DNA of 64,000 nt from Candidatus Gastranaerophilales bacterium (GTDB lineage: Bacteria; Cyanobacteriota; Vampirovibrionia; Gastranaerophilales; Gastranaerophilaceae), in contig CANQRH010000002.1 of the NCBI GenBank assembly GCA_947626225.1, forward strand, positions 62,001-126,000, read 5' to 3'. Below the pieces are notes generated by a model. The model was not told where the DNA came from. It did no database searches and saw only the letters and a list, made by a program, of their open reading frames with translations. This document shows positions 54,151-61,923 of the stretch, in pieces. The stretch's first letter is position 1; every line of letters begins with the position of its first letter. The position numbers were made by a program, and so were the translations under genes.

Positions 54151-54171
54151 ACCCTGAACTTGTTTCAGGGT
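54151..54171 (+). repeat. Left internal palindrome
   Basis: ACCCTGAA CTTGT TTCAGGGT, 8-bp stem. The core CTGAACTTGTTTCAG is the reverse complement of the core of the right palindromes, so the copies face each other across the gene. Confidence 0.8.
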
Positions 54172-54201
54172 CTGATATCTCTCATATGTTATAACAAAAC
54201 A

Positions 54202-54489
54202 ATGGACAAAACTTATACTGTGTATATTTTGACAAATTATAATGAAACAACTTTTTATATAGGTGTGACAGGCAATCTGCAAAAAAGGATTTTTGAGCAT
54301 AAAAATAAAGTTGTTGAAGGGTTTACTAAAAAATACAATGTGGATAAATTAGTTTATTATGAAATAACTAACGATGTTGAGTCTGCCATTAACAGAGAAA
54401 AACAATTAAAGCGTTGGCACAGACAATGGAAAATTAATCTAATAAAAGAAGTGAATCCCGAATTTAAGGATTTATCTGAAAATTGGTAA
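54202..54489 (+). CDS. GIY-YIG nuclease domain protein
   Basis: 95-residue single-domain nuclease-like protein. VYILTN and FYIGVT give the two signature tyrosines and YIG; LQKRIFEHK supplies the Arg, and INREKQLKRW the metal-binding Glu; C-terminal WKINLIKEVNPEFKDLSENW completes the family pattern. Start at ATG 54202 is where the fold begins; the in-frame extension back to 54061 is the inverted repeat. No good Shine-Dalgarno. The last codons are part of the duplicated segment. Confidence 0.9.
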   Translation: MDKTYTVYILTNYNETTFYIGVTGNLQKRIFEHKNKVVEGFTKKYNVDKLVYYEITNDVESAINREKQLKRWHRQWKINLIKEVNPEFKDLSENW

Positions 54490-54683
54490 GATGCTGAAAC
54501 AAGTTCAGCATGACTAAAACGTAGTTTGAGTATTTTATGTATTGTCGGATTAGTAAATCCGACCTACAGACTCCCCAACCTACATGAATATCTGAAAATT
54601 GGCAAGATGCTGAAACAAGTTCAGCATGACTAAAACGTAGTTTGAGTATTTTAATATTGTCGGATTAGTAAATCCGACCTACT
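54473..54683 (+). repeat. Tandem duplication of the element's right end
   Basis: 54473-54566 and 54589-54681 are near-identical (offset 116 bases, 115 after a 1-base indel), separated by a 22-base linker. Each copy holds the gene's last codons, the ATGCTGAA/TTCAGCAT palindrome and the GTCGGATT AGTA AATCCGAC palindrome. Confidence 0.9.
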
Positions 54684-54688
54684 CATGC

Positions 54689-54718
54689 AAAAAAGCAATC
54701 CGAGAGGATTGCTTTTTT
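54689..54718. terminator. Bidirectional terminator
   Basis: AAAAAAGCAATCC GAGA GGATTGCTTTTTT, a 13-bp perfect stem just outside the element; serves the Skp gene on the minus strand. Confidence 0.92.
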
Positions 54719-54741
54719 GTTTTTTTTTATCTGGAGGATTT

Positions 54742-55185
54742 TTATTTAACCAGTCTTGCAATTGCACCGGTAAGGTCGGTCCCGCCGTATAATACGACAT
54801 TCTTTGAGAGTACAACGTCATATCCTTTGGATTTTGCTTCCTGTGCAATTACGGCAGTTATGTCTTTATCAATCTTCTGTAATTTAGCCGTGTAATCCTT
54901 TTGCATTGTCTCATGCCTTTTGGAATATTCAGCTTCATACTTCTTGATTAATTTTTCTTTGCCTTCCTTTGTTTGTTGTCTGTCAACGTCTGCTTTAGCC
55001 GTTGTATACCATTTTTGGAATTCTTCGCCTTTAGCTTTCTGTTCCTTTTTTAATGCCGCAACCTGTGAGGATTGACTTAAAATCCCGTTTACATCTATTA
55101 CCGCAATTTTTGATGGAACACTTGCCATAGTGTGCAGGCCGAAACCCAGTAACAACATTAACGTATATGTTAAATATTTTTTCAT
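54742..55185 (-). CDS. OmpH/Skp-family periplasmic chaperone
   Basis: 147 residues: signal peptide (MKKYLTYTLMLLLGFGLHTMA), IAVIDVNGILSQSSQV start of OmpH domain, long Lys/Gln/Glu coiled-coil arms, and C-terminal GYDVVLSKNVVLYGGTDLT. Skp holds unfolded outer-membrane proteins in the periplasm. Starts three bases after the autotransporter stop, so it is co-transcribed with a likely client. Confidence 0.9.
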   Translation of the reverse strand: MKKYLTYTLMLLLGFGLHTMASVPSKIAVIDVNGILSQSSQVAALKKEQKAKGEEFQKWYTTAKADVDRQQTKEGKEKLIKKYEAEYSKRHETMQKDYTAKLQKIDKDITAVIAQEAKSKGYDVVLSKNVVLYGGTDLTGAIARLVK

Positions 55186-55188
55186 TTC

Positions 55189-58100
55189 TTATCCTCTTTC
55201 ACTTAATTTAACGTTTGTTTTGGGTAATACGGGAACATTGCTTTTCTTAGCATTTCCATTCCCGCCTTTTCCGAGTGTCATTCTGAATCCGAGTTGGAAA
55301 CCTACACCGTTTCTTCCGCCGTTAGTGAAGTAAGTCTGGAAGAACCCTGTAAGTCTTTCACCCCATGTTTTGCGAACACCGATACCGTATTTTACGAACG
55401 GTTTTACACTTAATTCCGGAAGTGTTGCATCACTAGCTTGGAATTGAGTTTTGTCGAGAATGTTCCAAACAACGCTAACACCGGCATATGGCTGCCATCC
55501 GTTTTTTAAGTTACCGATGAATTTCAATCCCGGTTCAAATGTAACGGCATGCAAAGCATCAGCATCAATGTTTATACCTGCCGAGTTAGTGTAATCAAAT
55601 GTATTAACAAATGAATAAGATGCCATTAAGCTTGGTTGGATAATAAATTTACCTTCTGCAAGTTCCCAGTTATATCCTGTTTTGTTTGCGATACCTGCCA
55701 TAAGTAATGTGAAATTATCCTGACCGTAGAATGTATCGGCTTCACCGACGTTAGCCCCTGCGTTAACGGTTAAACCTGTAAAGAAGTTACCTTTGTATGC
55801 CATACCGACTAACCCGAGTGTACCACCGTTTTGGTAGATACCAATACCGTCATATGCTTGGTGAGAACCGTTGTATCCGGCATAAATACCGTACATACCG
55901 TCCCAACCGTTGCCGAGATCATACAGTTCACTTTCCATTCCGAAGTATGAACCGTATGCTACGTTAGAGACTCTCGGCCCGCCTTTGAGAGGTACGTTTT
56001 CAAATGTTGCATAAGGTCTGACCCAAACCGCTTTGTCGTCATACGGTGTATTTGTAGGATCAAAAATTAAGTTACCGTCAGCGGCTGCATATTTGTTTCT
56101 TAATTTCAAAGCCTGACGTTGTTTTTTAGTCATAAGCATGTACATATCCATGTTACGGAAAGCTTCGTCATAAGAATTTAACTGAGTTAAATATCCGCCG
56201 AGTTGTGCAGCAATGGGGCTTGCCATAACCGATGGGTTGAAGTCTTTGTAACCGTTACCTGTCGGTGCAAACAATATACCTTGTCCTTGTGTGCCGTAGT
56301 TGTCAACAGCTTTTGCATTCATCCATCTTAACGGAGATAAAAACTTATGATCTGCTTTTGCAGAGTCACCAAATGTCAAATTTAATTCTGCATTTTTTGT
56401 ACTATCAACTCCTAAAGTTTTTTTCAATTCGTCCATTGATACAAAACCACGGCTTACTTTTATATCAGCAATAGGATTGAAATCGTCAAGAGTTATATTC
56501 TTAGGATTCCCGTTATTAACTCCAAACTGAAACTTATCCGTATCACCTGTTGCAGAGCTGATATCAAACCTGACTTTTGAATTATTTTTGAGCTGTACAT
56601 GTTCACCATACTTATTTATGGTTGAATTTGTTGCATCAAGTATGCTGTCTTTTCCGACAATAACGTAGCCTGTCAAATCATCGTCATTTGCACTATCGTC
56701 AAAGAAAGTTGCGTTTTTACCAAGATGAAATGTAGCCCCGCCATTTACATTTAAGTGTTCTTTAATTAAACCGTCCTGATTAACAGTTGTTTTTTCGCCG
56801 ACAATATCAACACCTCTTAGCATACCTGTTGAGTGAACAATTATATTTCCAGTGTCCTTTTTGTTACCAATCTCACCGGCGATAATTTTACCGGTATTAT
56901 AAACAATTAAATCTCCGGTTCCATTTTCATTTTTATTATAAATATCGCTCGTAGTAATTTTACCCGTGTTATAAATAGTTGAATTATCAAGGTTTATATC
57001 AATCGTATCAATTTTTCCGGCGTTATAGAGTGTGGTGTTAGAACCTGAAATATCACCTCCAACCTTTCCTGTTTCATTGTTATAAATAGTACCGCCATCG
57101 GTTATAATTTCAGATTTCATAGCATTGTTATTCACTATAACTCCGCCATTATTATTGTAAAGTTCGCCGGTATATTTAAACTTTCCGTTGTTAATGATTT
57201 TTCCGCCTTCATTTAAGACAAGTGCATCAATAACACCTTGTGCCTCATTGTAAATAATACCGCCTTGTTTGTTATGAAGTCCGTGTTGAGGTTCACTTCC
57301 TTCCTCTTCTTCTACTGAAAATGCCAAAGCATTTTTTATTTTACCGGAATTATAAATGGTACCTGTATTATTAAAAATACCGTTTCCTCTCATTTTCGCA
57401 TTTTCTTCAATAGTAAATTTTCCTGTATTGTTAATAACACCACCGGCTTTGTGATTTATAAAATCTCCCCCATTTATTATTTCGCCTGCATTATTTAATG
57501 TTCCGTAATTGTCAAAATCACCTTTTGAATTAATTTGACCAAAGTTATTAAAATTACCGTTACTTTCAATATTTGTGAAATTTTCTAAATCTTCGGAGCT
57601 GCCTAAGGAGTCTATCTTCCCATAATTGTTAAATGTTGCTTCTTTGCCATTAGTCAGATAACTTCCTGTTTCAAGGGTAATATTACCCTTGTTATCAAAA
57701 ATACCATTGTTATCAACACCGCCACTATTTTTATTATTGATATCACCTGTATTTGTAAATGTACCTTTTTTATTATTCGTAATAGTTCCGGCAACGTTAT
57801 TTATCTTACCTGAATTATTAAATTTGCCTTTATTCTTTATCTTTGAATCACTAGCTAAACTTAATGTACCTTTATTTTCAAATATACCCGTTTCATTGTT
57901 AGTAATCACAACACCAGTTTTGCTTTCAATTATTCCGTTTTTACCATTTATTGCGCTTCCGCTATTTTTTATTTTACTTTTATTCTTAAGTCTAAGCGTA
58001 CCATTTTCATTTGAAAGTTCTTTACCTTCTTCTATTGTGACAGTCTTATTTTTATCGACAATAACCGTTCCGCCTTCATTGTTATTCACACCGGCTTTAA

Positions 58101-58287
58101 CATCTCCTAATGTCATTTCGCCCGTGCCGTTATTTACGGTTAAATCATCAAACAAGCCACCTTCAGCGCTGACAAGTCCGCCACCATTTGGAAAAGTGAT
58201 TTCTATTGCATTTACATTTGTCTGTAAATTACAATGGATTGCGCTGCATATTAAAAAAGCAGCTATAGCTATTTTTTTCTTTTTCAT
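55189..58287 (-). CDS. Autotransporter (type Va) with Asn/Gly-rich passenger
   Basis: 1032 residues. Signal peptide (about 1-27), a passenger of short beta-helix rungs with repeating 'NNxGxIxN' units (for example GKFNNSGKINNVAGTITNN), a junction region, then a C-terminal autotransporter barrel (about 760-1008) starting near VWVRPYATFENVPLKG and ending VGFQLGFRMTL. About 25 residues (GKGGNGNAKKSN...) follow the last strand, whereas most such barrels end in an aromatic residue. Expected to be displayed on the outer membrane; passenger function unknown. GAAAGGGAAACG before the ATG. Confidence 0.9.
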   Translation of the reverse strand: MKKKKIAIAAFLICSAIHCNLQTNVNAIEITFPNGGGLVSAEGGLFDDLTVNNGTGEMTLGDVKAGVNNNEGGTVIVDKNKTVTIEEGKELSNENGTLRLKNKSKIKNSGSAINGKNGIIESKTGVVITNNETGIFENKGTLSLASDSKIKNKGKFNNSGKINNVAGTITNNKKGTFTNTGDINNKNSGGVDNNGIFDNKGNITLETGSYLTNGKEATFNNYGKIDSLGSSEDLENFTNIESNGNFNNFGQINSKGDFDNYGTLNNAGEIINGGDFINHKAGGVINNTGKFTIEENAKMRGNGIFNNTGTIYNSGKIKNALAFSVEEEEGSEPQHGLHNKQGGIIYNEAQGVIDALVLNEGGKIINNGKFKYTGELYNNNGGVIVNNNAMKSEIITDGGTIYNNETGKVGGDISGSNTTLYNAGKIDTIDINLDNSTIYNTGKITTSDIYNKNENGTGDLIVYNTGKIIAGEIGNKKDTGNIIVHSTGMLRGVDIVGEKTTVNQDGLIKEHLNVNGGATFHLGKNATFFDDSANDDDLTGYVIVGKDSILDATNSTINKYGEHVQLKNNSKVRFDISSATGDTDKFQFGVNNGNPKNITLDDFNPIADIKVSRGFVSMDELKKTLGVDSTKNAELNLTFGDSAKADHKFLSPLRWMNAKAVDNYGTQGQGILFAPTGNGYKDFNPSVMASPIAAQLGGYLTQLNSYDEAFRNMDMYMLMTKKQRQALKLRNKYAAADGNLIFDPTNTPYDDKAVWVRPYATFENVPLKGGPRVSNVAYGSYFGMESELYDLGNGWDGMYGIYAGYNGSHQAYDGIGIYQNGGTLGLVGMAYKGNFFTGLTVNAGANVGEADTFYGQDNFTLLMAGIANKTGYNWELAEGKFIIQPSLMASYSFVNTFDYTNSAGINIDADALHAVTFEPGLKFIGNLKNGWQPYAGVSVVWNILDKTQFQASDATLPELSVKPFVKYGIGVRKTWGERLTGFFQTYFTNGGRNGVGFQLGFRMTLGKGGNGNAKKSNVPVLPKTNVKLSERG

Positions 58288-58330
58288 ACGTTTCCCTTTC
58301 TTTTTTTTACATTAATTCCAACACGCAGAA

Positions 58331-58369
58331 ACTTTATCACAAATAAAATAAAATATCAAGTATCTGATA
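58331..58369 (-). promoter_or_regulatory. Autotransporter promoter with overlapping operator-like repeat
   Basis: On the minus strand TTGATA (58354-58359) and TAAAGT (58331-58336) are 17 bases apart. The inverted repeat TATCA-N6-TGATA (58354-58369) overlaps the -35. The divergent XRE regulator is an obvious candidate to bind it. Confidence 0.5.
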
Positions 58370-58444
58370 GTTTTATTAAAAAATACCAGAGTGTGCTGTT
58401 AAACTTCTTAATATATCTTCCTAGAATATACCGGAGGGTGCGAT

Positions 58445-58792
58445 ATGACAAATGATAATACTTTTGGTAAAAAGCTCAAACAAATCAGAAAAGCTAAAGG
58501 TTTGACTCAAGAAAAATTAGCGGAACTTGCCGGTGTTCATGAAAAACATATATCTAAACTTGAACTGGGAACTTACAAACCCAGTTTTGCAACTTTGAGC
58601 AAAGTTTTATCCGTGCTCGATTTGGAAATTGATAAAGTCGGCCTTAATTTGAAAAAAGTATCAGTTAACGACAACCCTTTTTATATAAAATCTGTGCAAA
58701 TATTGGATAATGCCTCGGAAGATGAACTTGAATATTACTACGGACTTCTTAAACAGGCTCAGAAAGCTCAAGAAATTTTCAGGAATGATTAA
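58445..58792 (+). CDS. XRE-family transcriptional regulator
   Basis: 115 residues. Helix-turn-helix at about 8-62 (FGKKLKQIRKAKGLTQEKLAELAGVHEKHISKLE) and a short helical C-terminus (SEDELEYYYGLLKQAQKAQ). Probably a dimeric DNA-binding repressor. GGAGGGTG before the ATG. Divergent from the autotransporter, 157 bases away. Confidence 0.92.
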   Translation: MTNDNTFGKKLKQIRKAKGLTQEKLAELAGVHEKHISKLELGTYKPSFATLSKVLSVLDLEIDKVGLNLKKVSVNDNPFYIKSVQILDNASEDELEYYYGLLKQAQKAQEIFRND

Positions 58793-58881
58793 TTTATGTT
58801 AAGATTTACATATCTTCAAAAATTGCCGAAGATGTTTTTTGCGGATAACATATTTATTGTATAGAGAATAAGGAGATGTGT

Positions 58882-60024
58882 ATGAAAGATTTATTAAAAC
58901 TTGCAATGACGGCGTTTACCGTTCTGCTTTTTGCGGTTCCCGCTTTTGCGTATCCTGATGTTTCGCCCGAACACTGGGCATTTGATCGTATTGAACTCTT
59001 GACGGAACAAGGTGTTATTGTCGGATATCCAGACGGAACGTTTAAACCCGATGAAAATGTTACGCGTGCCGAGTTCGCTTCCATGGCTATCAAGGCTCTG
59101 GGACAGGAGCATGCTACCGTTGCCCAGCCCGTTAACTTTACCGATATTACTCCGGAATTCTGGGCTTATGACGCTATTCAAAAAGCTTTGTATTTTGAAC
59201 TCGTGTCATGCCCCGAGGAAGGCGATGTTTTCAGACCTGAAGATACCGTTACGAGAGAAGAATCAATTACGGTTGCCGTTAATGCTTTAACCACCGAACA
59301 AATAAGCGCTGACAAAGCTCGTGAAGTGCTTGCAAAAAAATATAAAGATTTAAGCTCGGTTCCCGAAGCTTTTGTTATTCCCGCAGGAAAAGCCGAAATC
59401 TTGAACATGCTCGTTACCGTTCCTGCGGCAAGAGATATTATTGATGCCGAAAGGCCCGCAACAAGAGCAGAAGTTGCTGCTATTCTGTTTGAAATGACCG
59501 AACAGGCTAAGCTAAATCCGAATTCAAAACTTGCCGAAGCCATGAGAAAGAAAACCGGAGAAGGATATGTTATTGAAGGTGCTTTCGTTGAAGGCAGTTT
59601 CGGAACTATTCCTTCAGGAACTCTCTTGCCCGTTAAGTTAAGCAAATACGCAAGTTCACAGTCTTCCGAAGCCGGTGAAGTTTATATGGCTTCCGCTCCG
59701 CAGAATTATGTTACTCCCGAAAAATATATTCTCGTCAGAGAAGGCGCTAACCTTAAAGGCCAATTCCTTGATGTAAGAAAAGGTAAATGGTTTGTAAGAA
59801 ACGGTGTTCTTGTGTTTGACAATTCGCTTATTACTACTACCGATGACCAAACTGCCGCTTTGCCCGGAGTTTGCGAAATTACCAAAGACAGAAATTGGTT
59901 TATGAAGTTTGTCAGATTTGTTTTTAAAGGTGAAAAGCTTGACGTAAGCCCTGAAGATATAATTTATATTAAGCTTTTAAAACCCGTTAAAGTCGACTTG
60001 ACAAACGGTTGGATCATGGAATAA
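58882..60024 (+). CDS. SLH-domain surface protein
   Basis: 380 residues. Signal peptide MKDLLKLAMTAFTVLLFAVPAFA, then SLH domain 1 (YPDVSPEHWAFDRIELLTEQ ... GYPDGTFKPDENVTRAEF), SLH 2 (FTDITPEFWAYDAIQKAL ... FRPEDTVTREE) and a degenerate SLH 3 ending RPATRAEVAAILFEM. The remaining ~150 residues are beta-rich and unrecognised. SLH domains bind pyruvylated surface polymers, tying in with csaB. ATG 58882 has AGGAG six bases upstream; ATG 58876 overlaps the site. Confidence 0.9.
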   Translation: MKDLLKLAMTAFTVLLFAVPAFAYPDVSPEHWAFDRIELLTEQGVIVGYPDGTFKPDENVTRAEFASMAIKALGQEHATVAQPVNFTDITPEFWAYDAIQKALYFELVSCPEEGDVFRPEDTVTREESITVAVNALTTEQISADKAREVLAKKYKDLSSVPEAFVIPAGKAEILNMLVTVPAARDIIDAERPATRAEVAAILFEMTEQAKLNPNSKLAEAMRKKTGEGYVIEGAFVEGSFGTIPSGTLLPVKLSKYASSQSSEAGEVYMASAPQNYVTPEKYILVREGANLKGQFLDVRKGKWFVRNGVLVFDNSLITTTDDQTAALPGVCEITKDRNWFMKFVRFVFKGEKLDVSPEDIIYIKLLKPVKVDLTNGWIME

Positions 60025-60049
60025 AAAACGCCCTTTAAGGGCGTTTTTT
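60024..60049. terminator. Bidirectional terminator
   Basis: AAAAAACGCCC TTTA AGGGCGTTTTTT between the SLH gene and the convergent glycosyltransferase, whose stop it touches. Confidence 0.92.
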
Positions 60050-61001
60050 ATATCAGTTCTTTGTCTTTGATGTATCGCGGTCTTCCTTTAACTTCTCTGA
60101 AAACCTGCCCGACATATTCACCGATTATGCCGAGGCAAAACAGCTGTATTCCGCCGAATACACACAATAATATAATTGTTGTTGCCCAGCCGTTCGGTGA
60201 ATTGTGCCAGAATATTTTTTCAATAATTGTTTCAACTCCGACCAAAAAACCAAACAACGCCATGCAAAAGCCCAAAACCGCTACCAGCCTGAGCGGTACA
60301 ACACTGAATGATGTTATACCGTTTAATGCAAGCCCCATCAATGATATTAAGTTGAATTTTGATTCGCCCGCAATTCTCTTTTTTACGTCAAAATTTACGT
60401 AAGCTGTTTTAAGCCCGACTTCGTTGAAAAACCCTCTTAAAAAAAGATATTTTTCGGTATAAAGTTCCATAATATCAAGCGCTTTACGGCTCACAAGCCT
60501 GTAATCCGAATGATTGAGCGGAATCTTTGCACCTAAAATATTCATCAATTTATAAAATAATAATGCGGTAATTTTTTTGATAAATGTGTCGGTTTTTCGA
60601 TTATTTCTTATACCCGAAACTATGTCCGCACCTTTTGCGTATTCGTCCAGAAATTTTTCAATGGCATTTTCATCCTGCTGCAAATCGGCATCAATTGAGA
60701 CCGCACAATCACAGCCTAAATTTCTTACCCCCTCAAGCCCGGCAATCAATGCTTTCTGGTTTCCGAAGTTGCGGATAAATTTTAGAGCTTTTACACGATT
60801 ATCTTTGTTATGGTATTCATTGATAATTTCCCATGTCGAATCTTCGGAACCGTCATCAACCAAATAAAGAAAACTGTTTTCGCTTATCTTGGATTTTGAT
60901 ACCAAATCATCAAGAACTTCCAAAAGCCTTTTTATTGCTGCTCTTATGCAAAGCTCCTCATTGTAACACGGTATAATTATCGCTAACGAAGGTGAATTCA
61001 T
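60048..61001 (-). CDS. Family 2 glycosyltransferase, polyprenyl-phosphate sugar type
   Basis: 317 residues of DPM1/GtrB type: IIPCYNEELCIRAAIKRL, LVDDGSEDSTW, SIDADLQQDENAI, then two C-terminal membrane helices (about 232-258, 268-295) and GEYVGQVFREVKGRPRYI. Expected to load a sugar onto undecaprenyl phosphate at the inner membrane. Divergent from the YdjC gene. Donor unknown. Confidence 0.9.
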   Translation of the reverse strand: MNSPSLAIIIPCYNEELCIRAAIKRLLEVLDDLVSKSKISENSFLYLVDDGSEDSTWEIINEYHNKDNRVKALKFIRNFGNQKALIAGLEGVRNLGCDCAVSIDADLQQDENAIEKFLDEYAKGADIVSGIRNNRKTDTFIKKITALLFYKLMNILGAKIPLNHSDYRLVSRKALDIMELYTEKYLFLRGFFNEVGLKTAYVNFDVKKRIAGESKFNLISLMGLALNGITSFSVVPLRLVAVLGFCMALFGFLVGVETIIEKIFWHNSPNGWATTIILLCVFGGIQLFCLGIIGEYVGQVFREVKGRPRYIKDKELI

Positions 61002-61068
61002 AATTCCTTTCTTGCCAAACGGTGCAAATTTATATTATAATATTTTTATTATTAAATCAAGGATTTCA

Positions 61069-61923
61069 ATGAACAGGAAAAAATTTATTCTTAATGCGGA
61101 TGATTTCGGAATGTCAAAAGCTTTTAACAAAGCGGTTTTGGAAGGCTATCTGAACGGCTTTTTGTCAAGTGCAAGTCTGTGCGCCAACGGAAGTGCTTTT
61201 AATGCCGCCGTCAATGAAATTATTCCCGAATGTCCGAATCTCTCAATTGGTGTCCATCTTAATATTATGGAAGGCAGAGCGCTTACTAAAGCCGATGCTT
61301 TAACGGATAAAAAAGGCAGATTTAATAAAGGGTATCTCTGGTACATCTTTAACAGCCCTAACAAAAAAATCCTTGAACAAATTGAATTTGAGTTTAGAAC
61401 ACAAATAGAAACCGTTATGAATTATACTTCCGTTGATCATATAGATTCACACGTTCATACTCACGCTATCCCGCAAATTTTCAGATTAACGGCTTCTCTT
61501 GCCAAAGAATATAAAATACCGTATATCAGAACTCAATATGAGGAAATGTATTTTGTCCCATCGCTTGTAAAACATTTAAATTTGCACTATCCGCCTAATA
61601 TTTTGAAAATTCTTTTGTTAAACCGTTTTACGCAAAAAAATAAAAAAACGGCTTCGGAATACGGATTGAAAACAAATGATAATTTAATCGGTGTCGGATA
61701 TACCGGTATGATGGATGATTTGACGATAGAATACGGCTTAAAAGTACTTGAAGATGATAACTGTATCGCAGAAGCTCTGATTCATCCCTGCACTTACAAT
61801 ATTCCCAAAAAGAATAAACATTACACGGAATTTTTGATTACTCAAAATAAAGAACTTAAAGACAAAATCAGCAGACTCGGTTTTGAATTAACAAATTATA
61901 AAAAAGAATGTATAAACGCTTAA
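61069..61923 (+). CDS. YdjC/ChbG-HpnK family carbohydrate deacetylase
   Basis: 284 residues. FILNADDFGMS (metal Asp pair), GVHLNI and VDHIDSHVHTH (metal His pair) and IHPCTYN. Related enzymes deacetylate N-acetyl sugars or hopanoid heads; substrate here unknown. ATG 61069 follows AAGG; the longer frame from 61012 is not used. Overlaps the next gene by 16 bases. Confidence 0.9.
   Translation: MNRKKFILNADDFGMSKAFNKAVLEGYLNGFLSSASLCANGSAFNAAVNEIIPECPNLSIGVHLNIMEGRALTKADALTDKKGRFNKGYLWYIFNSPNKKILEQIEFEFRTQIETVMNYTSVDHIDSHVHTHAIPQIFRLTASLAKEYKIPYIRTQYEEMYFVPSLVKHLNLHYPPNILKILLLNRFTQKNKKTASEYGLKTNDNLIGVGYTGMMDDLTIEYGLKVLEDDNCIAEALIHPCTYNIPKKNKHYTEFLITQNKELKDKISRLGFELTNYKKECINA

Larger units (their letters stand above)
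54061..54686 (+). mobile_element. Putative GIY-YIG element with 30-bp terminal inverted repeats
   Basis: Left end ATGAGTAGGTCAGATTTACT (54061-54080, continuing to 54090) is matched at 29 of 30 bases by the reverse complement of 54657-54686. Inside are a palindrome at 54151-54171, a nuclease gene, and two palindromes at 54491-54511 and 54607-54627. No clear target duplication was found at the outer edges. Classification as mobile is inference; no known transposase is encoded. Confidence 0.6.

Noticed and set aside
54061-54201. N-terminal extension of the GIY-YIG frame
   Set aside because: It translates the inverted repeat and palindrome; the domain begins at the ATG 54202, and the same MSRSDLLIRQ peptide appears on the opposite strand at the right end.
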